Source: Plasmodium relictum (lineage: Eukaryota > Apicomplexa > Aconoidasida > Haemosporida > Plasmodiidae). Taken from it: 64,000 nucleotides of DNA. Positions 12,216 through 22,412 of this stretch are shown here, piece after piece. Positions within the stretch are counted from its first letter, which is position 1. Every line of letters begins with the position of its first letter. The notes beneath the pieces were generated by a model, which was not told the origin of the DNA, did not search any database, and was given only the letters and a program-made list of their open reading frames with translations. Location of the stretch: positions 1,550,001 through 1,614,000 of the forward strand of contig NC_041691.1 of the NCBI RefSeq assembly GCF_900005765.1, read 5' to 3'. A program made the position numbers and the translations under genes.

Positions 12216-13486
12216 TTATTTATAATATCTAGTTCCACATCCACATACATTCAGCCATAAGCTGTCAGCATATTTTGATGTCCTAGTCTATTATAAAAAA
12301 ACATATATATATTTTTATTTATCTTATTTTATTTAATTTATTTATTAATTCAGATTTTAAAATATCTAACATACCAAAGGGTTTTTTATTTTCATGGTAT
12401 TTTTCTGTGCAATATAAACGAAAAAAAATAAAATAAAATAAAGTAAAAATTATTATAATACAATATATTTTTTTTATAAAGTATTTTTTATTTTATTTTA
12501 ATTTTATTTTCTTTACATTTTCTATAGCTCCATATCTTAAGAGTAAGTGATAAGCTAAAAAAAAAAAAAAAATTAAACAATAAAATAAGTAAAAAAATCA
12601 ATTAATGAAATCAAATATATGGCTTTCATTAAAAAAGAAAAATTTATAATTAGGTGATTTTTCTTTTCTCTTTAATATTATTTAATACCTTTTGAATTAA
12701 AAATGCATTTATCTAAAGCTGTCTCATCATAATCATCTTTTATATTAATACCTAAATCTCCACCTTTTTTTAAAATTGCTTCAATCCAATCAAGTGGTAC
12801 CTTTATAAAATGAAAAAAAAAAAAAATTACATTTTATATATTACTCTCTAGGTATTTCATTTTTTTTCTTAATTAATATTATTATAAATGTATATTTAAT
12901 ATATGTTATTTTTTATACTTTCTTTTCACAGGCTATCATCAAAGCTGTTTGATTATTCCTACTCAATGCATTAATATCTATACCTCTTCTAGCGAGTAAA
13001 TATCCAACAATTATTTTTTTGTGTAGCAAAATAGCCATTTGTAATAAAGTAAAAACTGGCTCATTTGAACTTAAAAAAAGAAATAAATTTATTTAGAATA
13101 AATACATTTTTTTATATGTACACTTTTTAAAATAATACATAAATATGTAAGTATATATTTATAAATATTTGGGAATTTTAAGGAATAATATGATAAAATA
13201 TTGGTAGAATAATTTTCTAAATATATATGTATATGCTAATATACACGTATTTATATATTTTACCCATTTTTAAAATTGGCTATTTGTACATTCCAATAAG
13301 GCTTCAATTTTTTAACATCTTCGATTGTCATTTCTTTTAATATAGTTACGATTGAAAAATCAAATTTTTATAAAGAAAAATTTTTAAATAGAAATAAGAA
13401 ATATTCATTGAAATTAATTATTATATAGTATTTATTTTACCTGATACAACATCTTCATTAATCAATATACTTTCATAATTAAACAT
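12216..13486 (-). CDS. Small ankyrin-repeat protein, seven exons
   Basis: Built from splice sites: exons 13486-13441, 13333-13264, 13069-12919, 12800-12689, 12554-12517, 12404-12375 and 12287-12216 total 519 nt, or 172 residues, with phase kept at all six junctions. No exon exceeds 151 nt. The centre is ankyrin-like: EPVFTLLQMAILLHKKIIV, then LLARRGIDINALSRNNQTAL, then LDWIEAILKKGGDLGIN followed by DDYDETALDKCIFNSKAY and LLLRYGA. These show the typical G-x-D-I/L-N-x-x-x and x-T-A-L elements, giving about three repeats. The C terminus ends in WLNVCGCGTRYYK, a Cys-Gly-Cys motif outside the repeats that may bind a metal or partner. There is no signal or membrane segment, so a cytosolic or nuclear adaptor is likely. 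The partner is unknown. Confidence 0.82.
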
Positions 13487-14050
13487 AATTATAAAAAAGA
13501 AAGAAAAATAAAAAAAAAATTTATATTTTTATATAATGCAAAATAATTTCCTTCAAGAAAAAGTAAAATCTTTATCAAAAAGAAAAATATAACTAAAAAT
13601 GAAAAAAAATTATAGACGTATATAAAATCTAAAGATTACATATATTTATTCTATGATATATTTTATTAATTCTATATCTCTTTTATTAAATTTTCCTATA
13701 ACTTATTTTCTAAATTTTCAGTTTAAATTGATATGAATCAACATGAAAATGGAAATAAAGAAAAAAAAAGAAATAAAATAGAGTTATGCTGCTTAATAAA
13801 TGAGCAATATAAAATATAGTCACTAAATAAAAAATGTAATATGAAAAAACATATGTGTGTAATAGTTAAATATTTCTTTACTTTATAATCTACAGGAGAA
13901 ATAATTAAAATTCTATTATATATATAATTAGACATACAAAAGAAAAAAAAAAAAAATTAAAAAAAAGTAAATGTTAAAAATACATTTTTTTTTTTTGCAT
14001 TTTTATATGTTTAATGTGATGAAAGTAATAAACTGTTCCATTAACTGATA

Positions 14051-14080
14051 TAAAACAAATTTATTATTAAATTTGTTTTA
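14051..14080. repeat. Perfect 13-bp inverted repeat with 4-nt loop
   Basis: Arms TAAAACAAATTTA and TAAATTTGTTTTA flank the loop TTAT. As RNA this is a stable hairpin; as DNA it is a possible cruciform. It lies in intergenic DNA, about 550 bases upstream of the ankyrin gene start. Confidence 0.7.
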
Positions 14081-14141
14081 ATGAGTGATATTAATTTTTG
14101 CTGTATATACATTATTTAAATATATATTAAAAAAAAAAATG

Positions 14142-14689
14142 TTAAAAATTCCTTTTAATTATATAATCAATGTCTGATATACAAAAAAGGTGAAATTATA
14201 AATTTCTTTACAAAAAAAAAAAAAAAAAAGGAAAAATGGAGAATTAAATTACAAAACAATAACTTACAATTTTATTTTAAAATATTTTTATTCTTTATAG
14301 TTTTCATATATTGATATTTGGCATTATTTTACCTTTTATAATATATATATTAGATTTATTTCAAAGAAGGGATTTGATGAAATAGTTTACACACATTAAA
14401 TATTAAGGGGAAATAAGTTTGCACGAGTAATGCTATTTCATTTATTTAAATATAATATTTTATACTAAATTATAAAGAAAAATATAAAAAAATTGTAAAA
14501 AAACAAATAAAAGATCTCTTTCACTGATGATATAATAATATATATATATTTTTTTTTATTTTTTATTTTTATTCCAATGTAAATATATTACATTTATAAT
14601 AAATGTATATATATTATATATATTTTAATAAAATAATTTTTTCTATATTTATTTTCAACTAAGGAAATTTTTTCTACAGCAACTGACAT
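14142..14689 (-). other. Possible very short spliced gene (weak)
   Basis: Coding-like pieces in order: an ATG exon 14689-14660 (MSVAVEKISL, then GTTGAA), a doubtful 13-nt exon 14517-14505, an exon 14432-14391 (LLVQTYFPLIFNV) with a good acceptor (AAATAG) and a strong donor (GTAAAC), and a last exon 14173-14142 ending YIIKRNF-stop. Joined in this way they keep frame and give about 39 residues with one hydrophobic segment. The middle exon is too small to trust. This could be a tiny membrane subunit or chance. Confidence 0.15.
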
Positions 14690-15351
14690 ATTTTAAATGA
14701 ATCAGAAAAAGAAAAAAATATATACACACATTTGAATGCTATTAATAAAAGATAAAATTACATAATAATTTTTATGTTTTTCATAAACAAAGTTTTAAGA
14801 TTTAATATTTTTAGCCGAAATTTTTTTATTTATTAATAAAAAATTCAAATATGAGAATTTGAGTAGAAATTTAGATATTTTTGGTTGATAATTATATTCA
14901 CATTTTTCAATTTTTTTTCAGTAGTTATTAATATATCTTTTTCTTTTAATAAACTTAAATTTTTTTTAAAATTATTTAATAGTAAATAAATACTCAGAGA
15001 AAATCTTAAAAAAATCTTTTATTTATATTATCAATATATATATTCAGTCTAAAAATTAGAGTAATAATATTTTAACTGCTTTTTACGCGTACGTATTTGT
15101 ATTTGTTTTATGAAAAAAATAAGAGTTTAAAAACAAAAAAATATATAAAATTTAGTCTTTAATTTTTAATATAAATAAATAAATATATGTATATATATGT
15201 TTTTAATATATGTATAAATTCGTATCTTTTTTTTTCTTTTTTTCTTAAATATTATAAATATATGACAAATGATAAAATATTTTGATAAAAGAAAAAATTT
15301 ATATTTACACATAAAAATGTATATATATGATAAACAGATTAAAGATACATA

Positions 15352-15357
15352 TGCATG

Positions 15358-15359
<2 letters not shown>
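15352..15359. promoter_or_regulatory. TGCATGCA palindrome (ApiAP2-type site)
   Basis: An eight-base palindrome matching the published AP2-EXP class of Plasmodium AP2 DNA-binding motif. It lies about 640 bases upstream of the plus-strand gene at 15995. Function is inference from the motif alone. Confidence 0.35.
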
Positions 15360-15389
<30 letters not shown>

Positions 15390-15994
15390 TTCTTATTAAA
15401 GATGTAAACACAATTGAGCAATAAAAAAAAAAAAAATAAAAATTTGATAAATAAAATAAGTAAAAAAAAAAAAAATACAATGCTAAATATATTAGAAATG
15501 TATAGATTTAAAATATTTATTAGTCAAGAAAAAATCAACCAAAAAAGTAAATCAAATAAAAAAAGGTAAAATGAAGAAAATATAAAGGTTATTATTAATT
15601 ATTCTTATATATAATAAATTTTAATTTTTATGTAATACTTTAGAATTTTATGTTAATAATTAAATATTATTATTTTTCATAATTTTAAATAATATACTAT
15701 TCCTTAATTTTTTTTTTTTTTTTTTTTTTTTTGTTATTTTCTGTAAAGTTTTTTTTTCTTCATGTGATATGAATAAGAAACACTATGAAATATAAAATAA
15801 AATATTCTTCATTTTGTTCTAGATGCATATTCTTGAAGTATATTTAAACAAAAGAAATTAAAATTATTTGTTATGACATATTTCAAAAAGAAAAAAAAAA
15901 ATTAATATATGTTTTTTTTTTATATTAATTTTTTTCTTTTTTTGAATTTTATACTTTTTTTTTTCTTTATTTAACCTTTCAATATATAGTAAAT

Positions 15995-17080
15995 ATGCTC
16001 ATGGTATCTTTTGTTTTCCCCTTTTTTTTTTTGTTGAATACAATATCATGTATAAATTTACAAATTGGAAATCAAAAATATCAATTGAGTACTAATAAAA
16101 TTAAAAACGATTTATTAGATTTTTATAGTACATTAAATATTTTAAAGTCAGAAAAATATTTAAAAGACAGCATTAAAAAAATTAATTTATACACAAAATT
16201 AAGGAAAAGATTATACAAAGATAGATTAAGTATTTATGCTAATGTTAGTGTAAAAGAAAAAGAAGATGCACCAATTAAAGTTGTTGAAGGAAAAGAAAAA
16301 AAAGAGGAAGATAAGAAGGATATTATTGATCAGGAATTTATAACTAATTTTATGTTATTTAATAAAAACAATTTTTTTTGTATTGATGAATTAGGGTTAG
16401 ATATTAATATTCCTTTGTTAAAAAATAGTAATTTAGGTGCAAATATAGTTTACCAATTACCAAAAGTAATTTATGTTAATGCATATGCAAATGCTTATAA
16501 TTCTATTATTAAAGGAGAATTTAACACAATAGATATTGTAAAAAGAATTAGTTTTTTTCAATTTTTTGAAAATTTTTATATAAACGCAAATTATGATTTT
16601 AAGAATAAAAGAGCTCTTTTAAATTTAGAAAGTAAATTTTATGAATATTACAACAAATTTGGTGACCATTTTAGCTTTAATAACAAAATAATTGTTCAAA
16701 GAGATAGCAAAAATCAATACGATGGTTCAGTGTGCTTATCCTTAAAATATAACAACAACGTTTTTACACCTATTTTTAACTTTAAAGACAAGTATTATTT
16801 TATAAGACATAATAATAAAAAAATATTTTTTTTTAAATATATGCACATATATATATATATATTTTTTTTTTTGTATTTTAGATCTTATGAATATTCATAT
16901 GACAATTTAAATCCAAACAGAAAAATCAGTGTGAAAATAGATAAAGACAGAAATGTTCATTTTAATTATTTATCTTTCGATAAAGTGAATGAATACAATA
17001 AATATTTTTTATTTTTTAATTTTATATTCTCTAATCCAATGCAATCAATAATAACATTAAAGAGAGAATTTATTTTTTAA
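15995..17080 (+). CDS. Secretory conserved protein, possibly beta-barrel, one intron
   Basis: Exons 15995-16791 and 16882-17080 give 331 residues. The 90-nt intron (GT..TTTTAG) contains no in-frame stop, so an unspliced reading would insert 30 residues of Phe/Tyr/Ile-rich sequence; splicing restores FNFKDK-SYEYSYDN. Residues 1-20 (MLMVSFVFPFFFLLNTISC) are a good signal peptide. A Lys/Asn-rich stretch follows to about residue 95, like an apicoplast transit region. From about residue 125 the protein alternates polar and hydrophobic residues in short strands (INIPLLKNSNLGANIVYQL, YINANYDFKNKRALLNLESK, KISVKIDKDRNVHFNYLSF) and ends in Phe (KREFIF), which is typical of outer-membrane barrels. The barrel and apicoplast outer-membrane ideas are inference. 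No family is recognised. It starts ATG-CTC-ATG, so Met3 is an alternative start. Confidence 0.8.
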   Translation: MLMVSFVFPFFFLLNTISCINLQIGNQKYQLSTNKIKNDLLDFYSTLNILKSEKYLKDSIKKINLYTKLRKRLYKDRLSIYANVSVKEKEDAPIKVVEGKEKKEEDKKDIIDQEFITNFMLFNKNNFFCIDELGLDINIPLLKNSNLGANIVYQLPKVIYVNAYANAYNSIIKGEFNTIDIVKRISFFQFFENFYINANYDFKNKRALLNLESKFYEYYNKFGDHFSFNNKIIVQRDSKNQYDGSVCLSLKYNNNVFTPIFNFKDKYYFIRHNNKKIFFFKYMHIYIYIFFFLYFRSYEYSYDNLNPNRKISVKIDKDRNVHFNYLSFDKVNEYNKYFLFFNFIFSNPMQSIITLKREFIF

Positions 17081-18262
17081 TATGTTAGAATTCAAGTATA
17101 TATGAAAACGTTATATAAAAATCTTTTAATTTGAATTATATAATTAAAAAAAATTCAATAAAATATATATATATTTATACATAAAAAGATAATTATGCTG
17201 GCATAAATGATATTAATAAACATACATTTAAAAATTTTTTTTTTTTTTTTTGTCACATTTGACATAACCAATTTAGATTTAATATATTTTTTTAATCACT
17301 CTATACATAATCTTTTTTTTTTTTGTCATATTTGACATAACCAATTTAGATTCAATATATTTTTTTAATCCCCCTTTACGTAAATTTTTTTTTTTTTATA
17401 ATATTTGACATAACTTTTTTACATTTAATCTTTTTTTTAATTACTATATATACTTCTTTTTTGTTTTTTAAATGTTTAATAAATTAAAAAGTATTTTATT
17501 TATATAATTTATATGCATATTATTTTTTGTCCTATATATTTATATATTTAGAATATTAATTTTAAAAAAAGGTTTTATAATAAAGCGTATTTAAATTATT
17601 ATTCACTTTATGTAATTTTTTAATACATGTTGTTCTACCCTTTCTATTTCATGCGTAAAAATATTTTGACATTAGAAAAAAAATAAATGAAAGAGCGTTT
17701 TATTAAAACTAAGAGTTATTTTTAATTTTTTACATTTTATTTTTTAGTTTTTATATTAATTTTTTTTTATATTTAAATAATTTTTACATAAATCTAATTA
17801 TATTTTTCGATGTCTTTCACAAGTGAATCATAAATATATGTGCTTCTTTTTTATAAATCTATTTTTACAAATGTATATATTTACAAAATTTTTTATAGAA
17901 TTATGTGAAGAAAAAAAAAAATTACTTCTTTTAGTATAATTTTTATGTGAGATAAAATCACATATACTTATTGCATATTTAAAACTAATGGTGTGAAAAT
18001 GCCATATATATGTAAAAATAATCCTTTTTAAGTTTATAAATAAATATATAAGGCAGAAGTTTTAATATAAAAGTTTCATAAAAATCATTAAATAAATATT
18101 AAAAATTAAAAAGGAAGATGAAAAATTTAACAAAGTATATAATTAAAGGGAAAAATGTATACATACATATATTATGCATACATATGTGCTATTAAATATG
18201 TACAAATATTTTTATATAAGTACACATACATATTTATTAGTCCATTTATACAATTTTTTTTT
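17081..18262. other. Convergent intergenic region with a 73-bp tandem repeat
   Basis: The region lies between the 3' ends of the secretory gene (+) and eIF2-gamma (-). The first 400 bases hold three copies of a 73-bp unit, listed separately. The rest is AT-rich 3' UTR-type sequence without coding signal. Confidence 0.7.
17252..17470. repeat. 73-bp tandem repeat, three copies
   Basis: Copies start at 17252, 17325 and 17398, exactly 73 bases apart. Each has a poly(T) run, then a core ATTTGACATAACCAATTTAG (the third copy keeps only ATTTGACATAA), then a TTTAATAT-like stretch, T-run and TTTAATC. The first two copies are nearly identical over the core; the third is degenerate. Confidence 0.85.
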
Positions 18263-19660
18263 TTAAATTGGTTCTTGTAGCTCTAGTGGTTTTCCTTTAT
18301 TAATTTGACCCCATCCAATTAAACGCCAGTGCTTGTCAACTCTCCTACTTAAAGCTATTTTATCTCCAATTTTTGTACATACTGGCCCAGTTAGTTCAAG
18401 TTTGGCTAGTTCTGTTTTAATACCTGTAACTCTACATCCAATAGAAGTAGATCCAATATTGATCATAAGAAATTCTCCATTTTTTAATTTGGCTACTTTT
18501 GTATTTTTTTCTCCATCTTGAGATTTAACACCTAATAATCTTCTTAATAAATAATAAGATATTTCAATTTCTGCAAAGCAATCTGGTAATTTATTTAAAT
18601 GACCGATGACCTGACCAACTAATCGATCAGCTCTTGTTAAAATTGGATCAATTTTTGTTCCTACTCCAATTAATCCTCCTGGTACAGCATATTTTAAATT
18701 ATTATTTTCTGCAAACATGGTCAATATTTGTGATATAATAGGCCTACATGTAATTTCTCCCTTTTCATCTTTTGATATAATGCCAGGTCTTATTTCAATT
18801 TTATCTCCTACTTTTAAAACACCATGTAAAATGCTTCCTCCAGCAACTCCCCCTTGCAATGTTTCAATATCTTCTCCCGGTTTGTTAACATCGAATGATC
18901 TAATAACAATCATATGTGGAGGAGATATAAAATCTCTTTTTGGTACACTTATTTGTGTAACTATATATTCACATACAACATCAATATTATATTTTAAAAC
19001 TGCACTAATAGGGATTATAGGTGCACTATCAGCAGCCGTACCAGAGACAAAATTTTTTATTTCTTCTTGTTGTTTTAATGCTTGTTCTTCTTTAATTAAC
19101 TCTACTTTATTTTGCAAAATTAAAATATGTTTTAATCTCATTATTTCAACAGCCGCTAAATGTTCTGATGTTTGGGGTTGTGGGCACGTTTCATTACCAG
19201 CAACTAATAAAAGTGCTGCATCCATTACTGCTGCTCCATTTAACATAGTTGCCATTAAAATATCATGACCTGGGCAATCAACAAAAGAAACATGCCTTAA
19301 TAACTTCATTCTATGATTACAATTTTCACGAGGGCACATTGGATTATCTTCTTTACTACTTTCATACGATTTATAACATCCGGGTGTTTTACATTCAGGA
19401 TTTGTACATTTATATATTTTAGCATTTGCATAACCCAATTTTATAGTAATATTTCTCTCTTTCTCATGTTTAAATCTAACAGTGTGAACACCTGATATTG
19501 CATGAACAAGTGTTGACTTTCCGTGTGCAACATGTCCAATAGTACCTAAATTGATCGTAGCTTGTCTGCTGATTACATCTTCGCTTAGAGGAGTTAATTT
19601 AGTTACATCTAAATTTTCTAAATTTTGTTCAGCTAATTTATCTTTCTCATTAATATTCAT
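18263..19660 (-). CDS. eIF2gamma: Translation initiation factor eIF2 gamma subunit
   Basis: This is the GTP-binding core of the eIF2 heterotrimer, which delivers initiator Met-tRNA to the 40S subunit. It is 465 residues from a single exon, the usual length for the family. Visible motifs: P-loop GHVAHGKST (42-50), switch [11 protein letters not shown] (68-77), the zinc knuckle Cys85/Cys90/Cys95 with CPRENCNH after it, G3 DCPGH (128-132), then [32 protein letters not shown] and RADRLVGQV, and the end [15 protein letters not shown]. The G4 motif reads NKVE (184-187) where yeast and human have NKVD/NKID. There is a poly(A) run immediately upstream of the ATG. Its promoter is shared with, or abuts, that of the divergent gene at 21891. 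Identity is certain. Confidence 0.98.
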   Translation of the reverse strand: MNINEKDKLAEQNLENLDVTKLTPLSEDVISRQATINLGTIGHVAHGKSTLVHAISGVHTVRFKHEKERNITIKLGYANAKIYKCTNPECKTPGCYKSYESSKEDNPMCPRENCNHRMKLLRHVSFVDCPGHDILMATMLNGAAVMDAALLLVAGNETCPQPQTSEHLAAVEIMRLKHILILQNKVELIKEEQALKQQEEIKNFVSGTAADSAPIIPISAVLKYNIDVVCEYIVTQISVPKRDFISPPHMIVIRSFDVNKPGEDIETLQGGVAGGSILHGVLKVGDKIEIRPGIISKDEKGEITCRPIISQILTMFAENNNLKYAVPGGLIGVGTKIDPILTRADRLVGQVIGHLNKLPDCFAEIEISYYLLRRLLGVKSQDGEKNTKVAKLKNGEFLMINIGSTSIGCRVTGIKTELAKLELTGPVCTKIGDKIALSRRVDKHWRLIGWGQINKGKPLELQEPI

Positions 19661-21890
19661 TTTAGATTAAGAAAAAAAAAAAAAAAAAAATAAAATAAAA
19701 TAAAAAGTAATATTATAAAATTTACATAAACTGAATTGGCTTATTTTAAATAGATTAAATAAATTAAATTATTTACATAAATATAGTAGATAAAACTTTA
19801 AGTTATTTATTAATTAATATTGTATCTGCTTTAGTTATAATTTGTGATTCAATATAATAAATTTTTCTCCTATATACTTAAAACTTTATTATCCTAATGA
19901 TGAAGGTGTACTTATAATATTACATATATATGATATTCTATATATTTATGATAATAAATATTCATTATATGCCATATAAAAGATATTTTCTATTAAAAAT
20001 CTTTTATATTAACAATATTTTACGTTAATTTTGTTTCATATTAATAACTATTTACATTAATAATGCATCAAATTAATAATATTTTTTCCACTCGTTATGT
20101 TTGATAACAATAATTTTTTCTATTAATATCATTTAATATGAATTATCTTATAATTTTTAATTTTTTTTTTTTTAAATAAAAAAAATTATTGTAGGTTGTA
20201 AGCTTCACATATATCTGATGTTTATATCTTTTAAGATTTTTTTTTTATTCAATTTTGACTTTATAATATTTTGTACGTAAGTCCTGTATTTACGCTGTTT
20301 TGTATTTAAGATTTTTGATTTTTAAAGTATTTTATATTTACAATTAATGATTAATTGGTTTTTAACACATCTAAATCTTATATATCATGATTTTCTTTGT
20401 TTTTTAAATTCATTCTATAAATTTTATATTTTATCATACAATTTTTTTTTTTTTTTTTAAACAGTTCATATATTAAAATCATGCATATGAAAAAATTTTC
20501 AAAAGTATTTTTTTTTATAAAATTATAAATATTATTTAAATGGATGTATAATTATTTATTTATTTATTTTTTTAAATTTTAAAGAAATTTGAGGAATATA
20601 AATTTTTATTTCTTTTTGTGAATTTATTATAATATATAGTTGTTTTATAAGTAATTTGTGTAATAACAAAGAAAAAAAAAAATTAGAAAATAAAAAAAAT
20701 TTCCTTTAATTTGTTTATCTTTCTTTATATACTTTCTTTTTTTCATTTAAAAATAAATTTGAAAATATTATAATATTGAAAAATTTATTTAATATATATT
20801 TATATAAACTATATTAAAGCTTTATTTGAATACACATGAGCATGTTGCTATAAATAAAATGTTTATATAATTATTATTACTACTACTGTTATCATTATTC
20901 TAATTATTTCTATTATTATATTTATCATTATATATATTAATGTTTTAACAAAGTTACTTTTTATTTAAATTATTAAAATTTTTGCCATTTTTAAATATAT
21001 ATCTTTTTTGTTTTTTTGTAAATATATATTTTCACTTGCCTGTTGAATAAAATTAAATTATATTTTTTTTTTTAGTAATAAAAATTTATTAGTATTTAAG
21101 TAATTTATGTATTATAAAAATGATTTAAGACTTACACTTTTATGATGATGTTGTAATATTTCTTATCATTATTATTATATTCATTTTTTATGTTATTTTT
21201 TAAAATAAAATATATAATGCTTACAAATATTTTATACTTTAAATAAACTAAAAAATGTTCTTAAAACAAAGATATATTTTTTTATGCTTATTGTAAATTT
21301 TAAACAAATTTATATAAAATGAGAAAAAAAAAAAAAAAAAATTATTCATGTTGTTTATATGTTGATCCCATTTTATGAAATAACAAGGAATATTATTATC
21401 ATTTTATTATAAAAGAAAATAGAACTTTATACTTATTTCAAGAGCTGTAGTTTAATACTTTTTTCTTTTATAAAAGTAAAAAATAATTAAGAAAAAAATT
21501 CATTCTTTTTTTTATTACTGAGTAAGAATATTTTTTTCTTAATATGATTTACACAAGAAATAAAAATATTAACAATATAAGTAATAAAATAAATTGAAAT
21601 TTTTTTTAATATAAATTAAATGATAAAAAAATAAAATAAAAAATATAAGCACTAAACATAAATATTATATTCTTAATTACACAACACTAATTTAAAATAT
21701 TAAAATATATGAAAAAGTTATGTAATTATATATATATATACACATGTATATATATGTATAATGTATTTTATTTAAAATGCTTGAAAATGTTAAAAGTATA
21801 ATATAATAAAGTTACTTTTAAGGCATTTTTTTTTTTTATCACATAAAATATAATTTTGTAAGAATTAATTTTTTTTTTTTTTTAAACAAA
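19661..21890. other. Divergent promoter region between eIF2-gamma and the small basic protein gene
   Basis: About 2.2 kb of AT-rich DNA with poly(A)/poly(T) runs. Between roughly 19980 and 20160 a loose ATTAATAATATTT-like motif recurs several times. There is no ORF or RNA gene that I can support. It must contain both promoters. Confidence 0.65.
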
Positions 21891-22412
21891 ATGAATAAAG
21901 TTACTTATTTAAAAAAGTTTATATCTAATAACTTTTTTTTTAAGGATATATTATTATCAGATATGAAGGTAAGAATGCCTTATATAAATGAAAATTACAA
22001 AAGAAATATAAAGAAGGTTGAATATATTCGTAGAAATATAAATACAATAAAAACATACGAAATAAAAAATTATTCTTTCTCTTTTTTTTTGAATAATAAA
22101 TTTTTAATTGATAATGAAAAATTAAGTGAAATAACTTATAAAAAAAAAAAAGATAAAATATTATGTTTTTGGAATAGGAGTCCTGGTGCTAGATATCCTA
22201 AAAAGGTACTATTTTTATTTTAATATGTTGTAATATATTTTATTGTATTATCATTTAAAAATTATTCTATTTTATTTTATATGAATTTTATTATTTTTAC
22301 AATAATTATGTTTTGTATTTTTTTACTTTATTTTTAATAGGCAAATAACGGTTCACGCCCTGACTGTCGTTCTCTTAGGAAAATTAGAAAAAGGTTAAAA
22401 ACAGGAAAATAG
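21891..22412 (+). CDS. Small basic protein, probably organellar (ribosomal-protein-like)
   Basis: Exons 21891-22205 and 22341-22412 give 128 residues; the donor GTACTA and acceptor TTTTTAATAG join in frame. The N terminus is Lys/Asn/Phe-rich and could be a mitochondrial targeting sequence. The conserved-looking end is FWNRSPGARYPKK, then ANNGSRPDCRSLRKIRKRLK with the final TGK, very basic and with codon content unlike the surrounding AT-rich sequence. A short Gly-x-Arg-Tyr-Pro-Lys-Lys-Ala-Asn-x-Gly motif followed by a basic tail suggests a mitochondrial ribosomal protein, but I cannot name the family with confidence. It is transcribed divergently from eIF2-gamma. Confidence 0.75.

Larger units (their letters stand above)
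13487..15994. other. Intergenic with scattered coding-like fragments
   Basis: About 2.5 kb between divergently transcribed genes (ankyrin on minus, secretory protein on plus). It contains a perfect 13-bp inverted repeat at 14051-14080, a TGCATGCA site at 15352-15359, poly(T)/poly(A) runs and an (AT)n stretch near 15360-15385. On the minus strand there are several short open segments with protein-like codon content. Examples are an 18-codon start exon at 13935-13882 followed by GTAAAG, the segments listed at 14142-14689, and an open run of about 52 codons ending near 14848. I could not join them into one convincing gene. Confidence 0.5.

Noticed and set aside
13882-13935. Minus-strand ATG exon (18 codons, MSNYIYNRILIISPVDYK) with a GTAAAG donor
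   Set aside because: No downstream exon joins convincingly; the direct join gives only about 25 residues. Kept as a note in the intergenic entry.
15166-15480. Minus-strand 104-codon ORF
   Set aside because: Mostly translation of poly(T), (AT)n and A-rich sequence; not gene-like.
18333-19495. Plus-strand ORFs inside eIF2-gamma
   Set aside because: Complementary-strand readings of a strongly conserved coding region.
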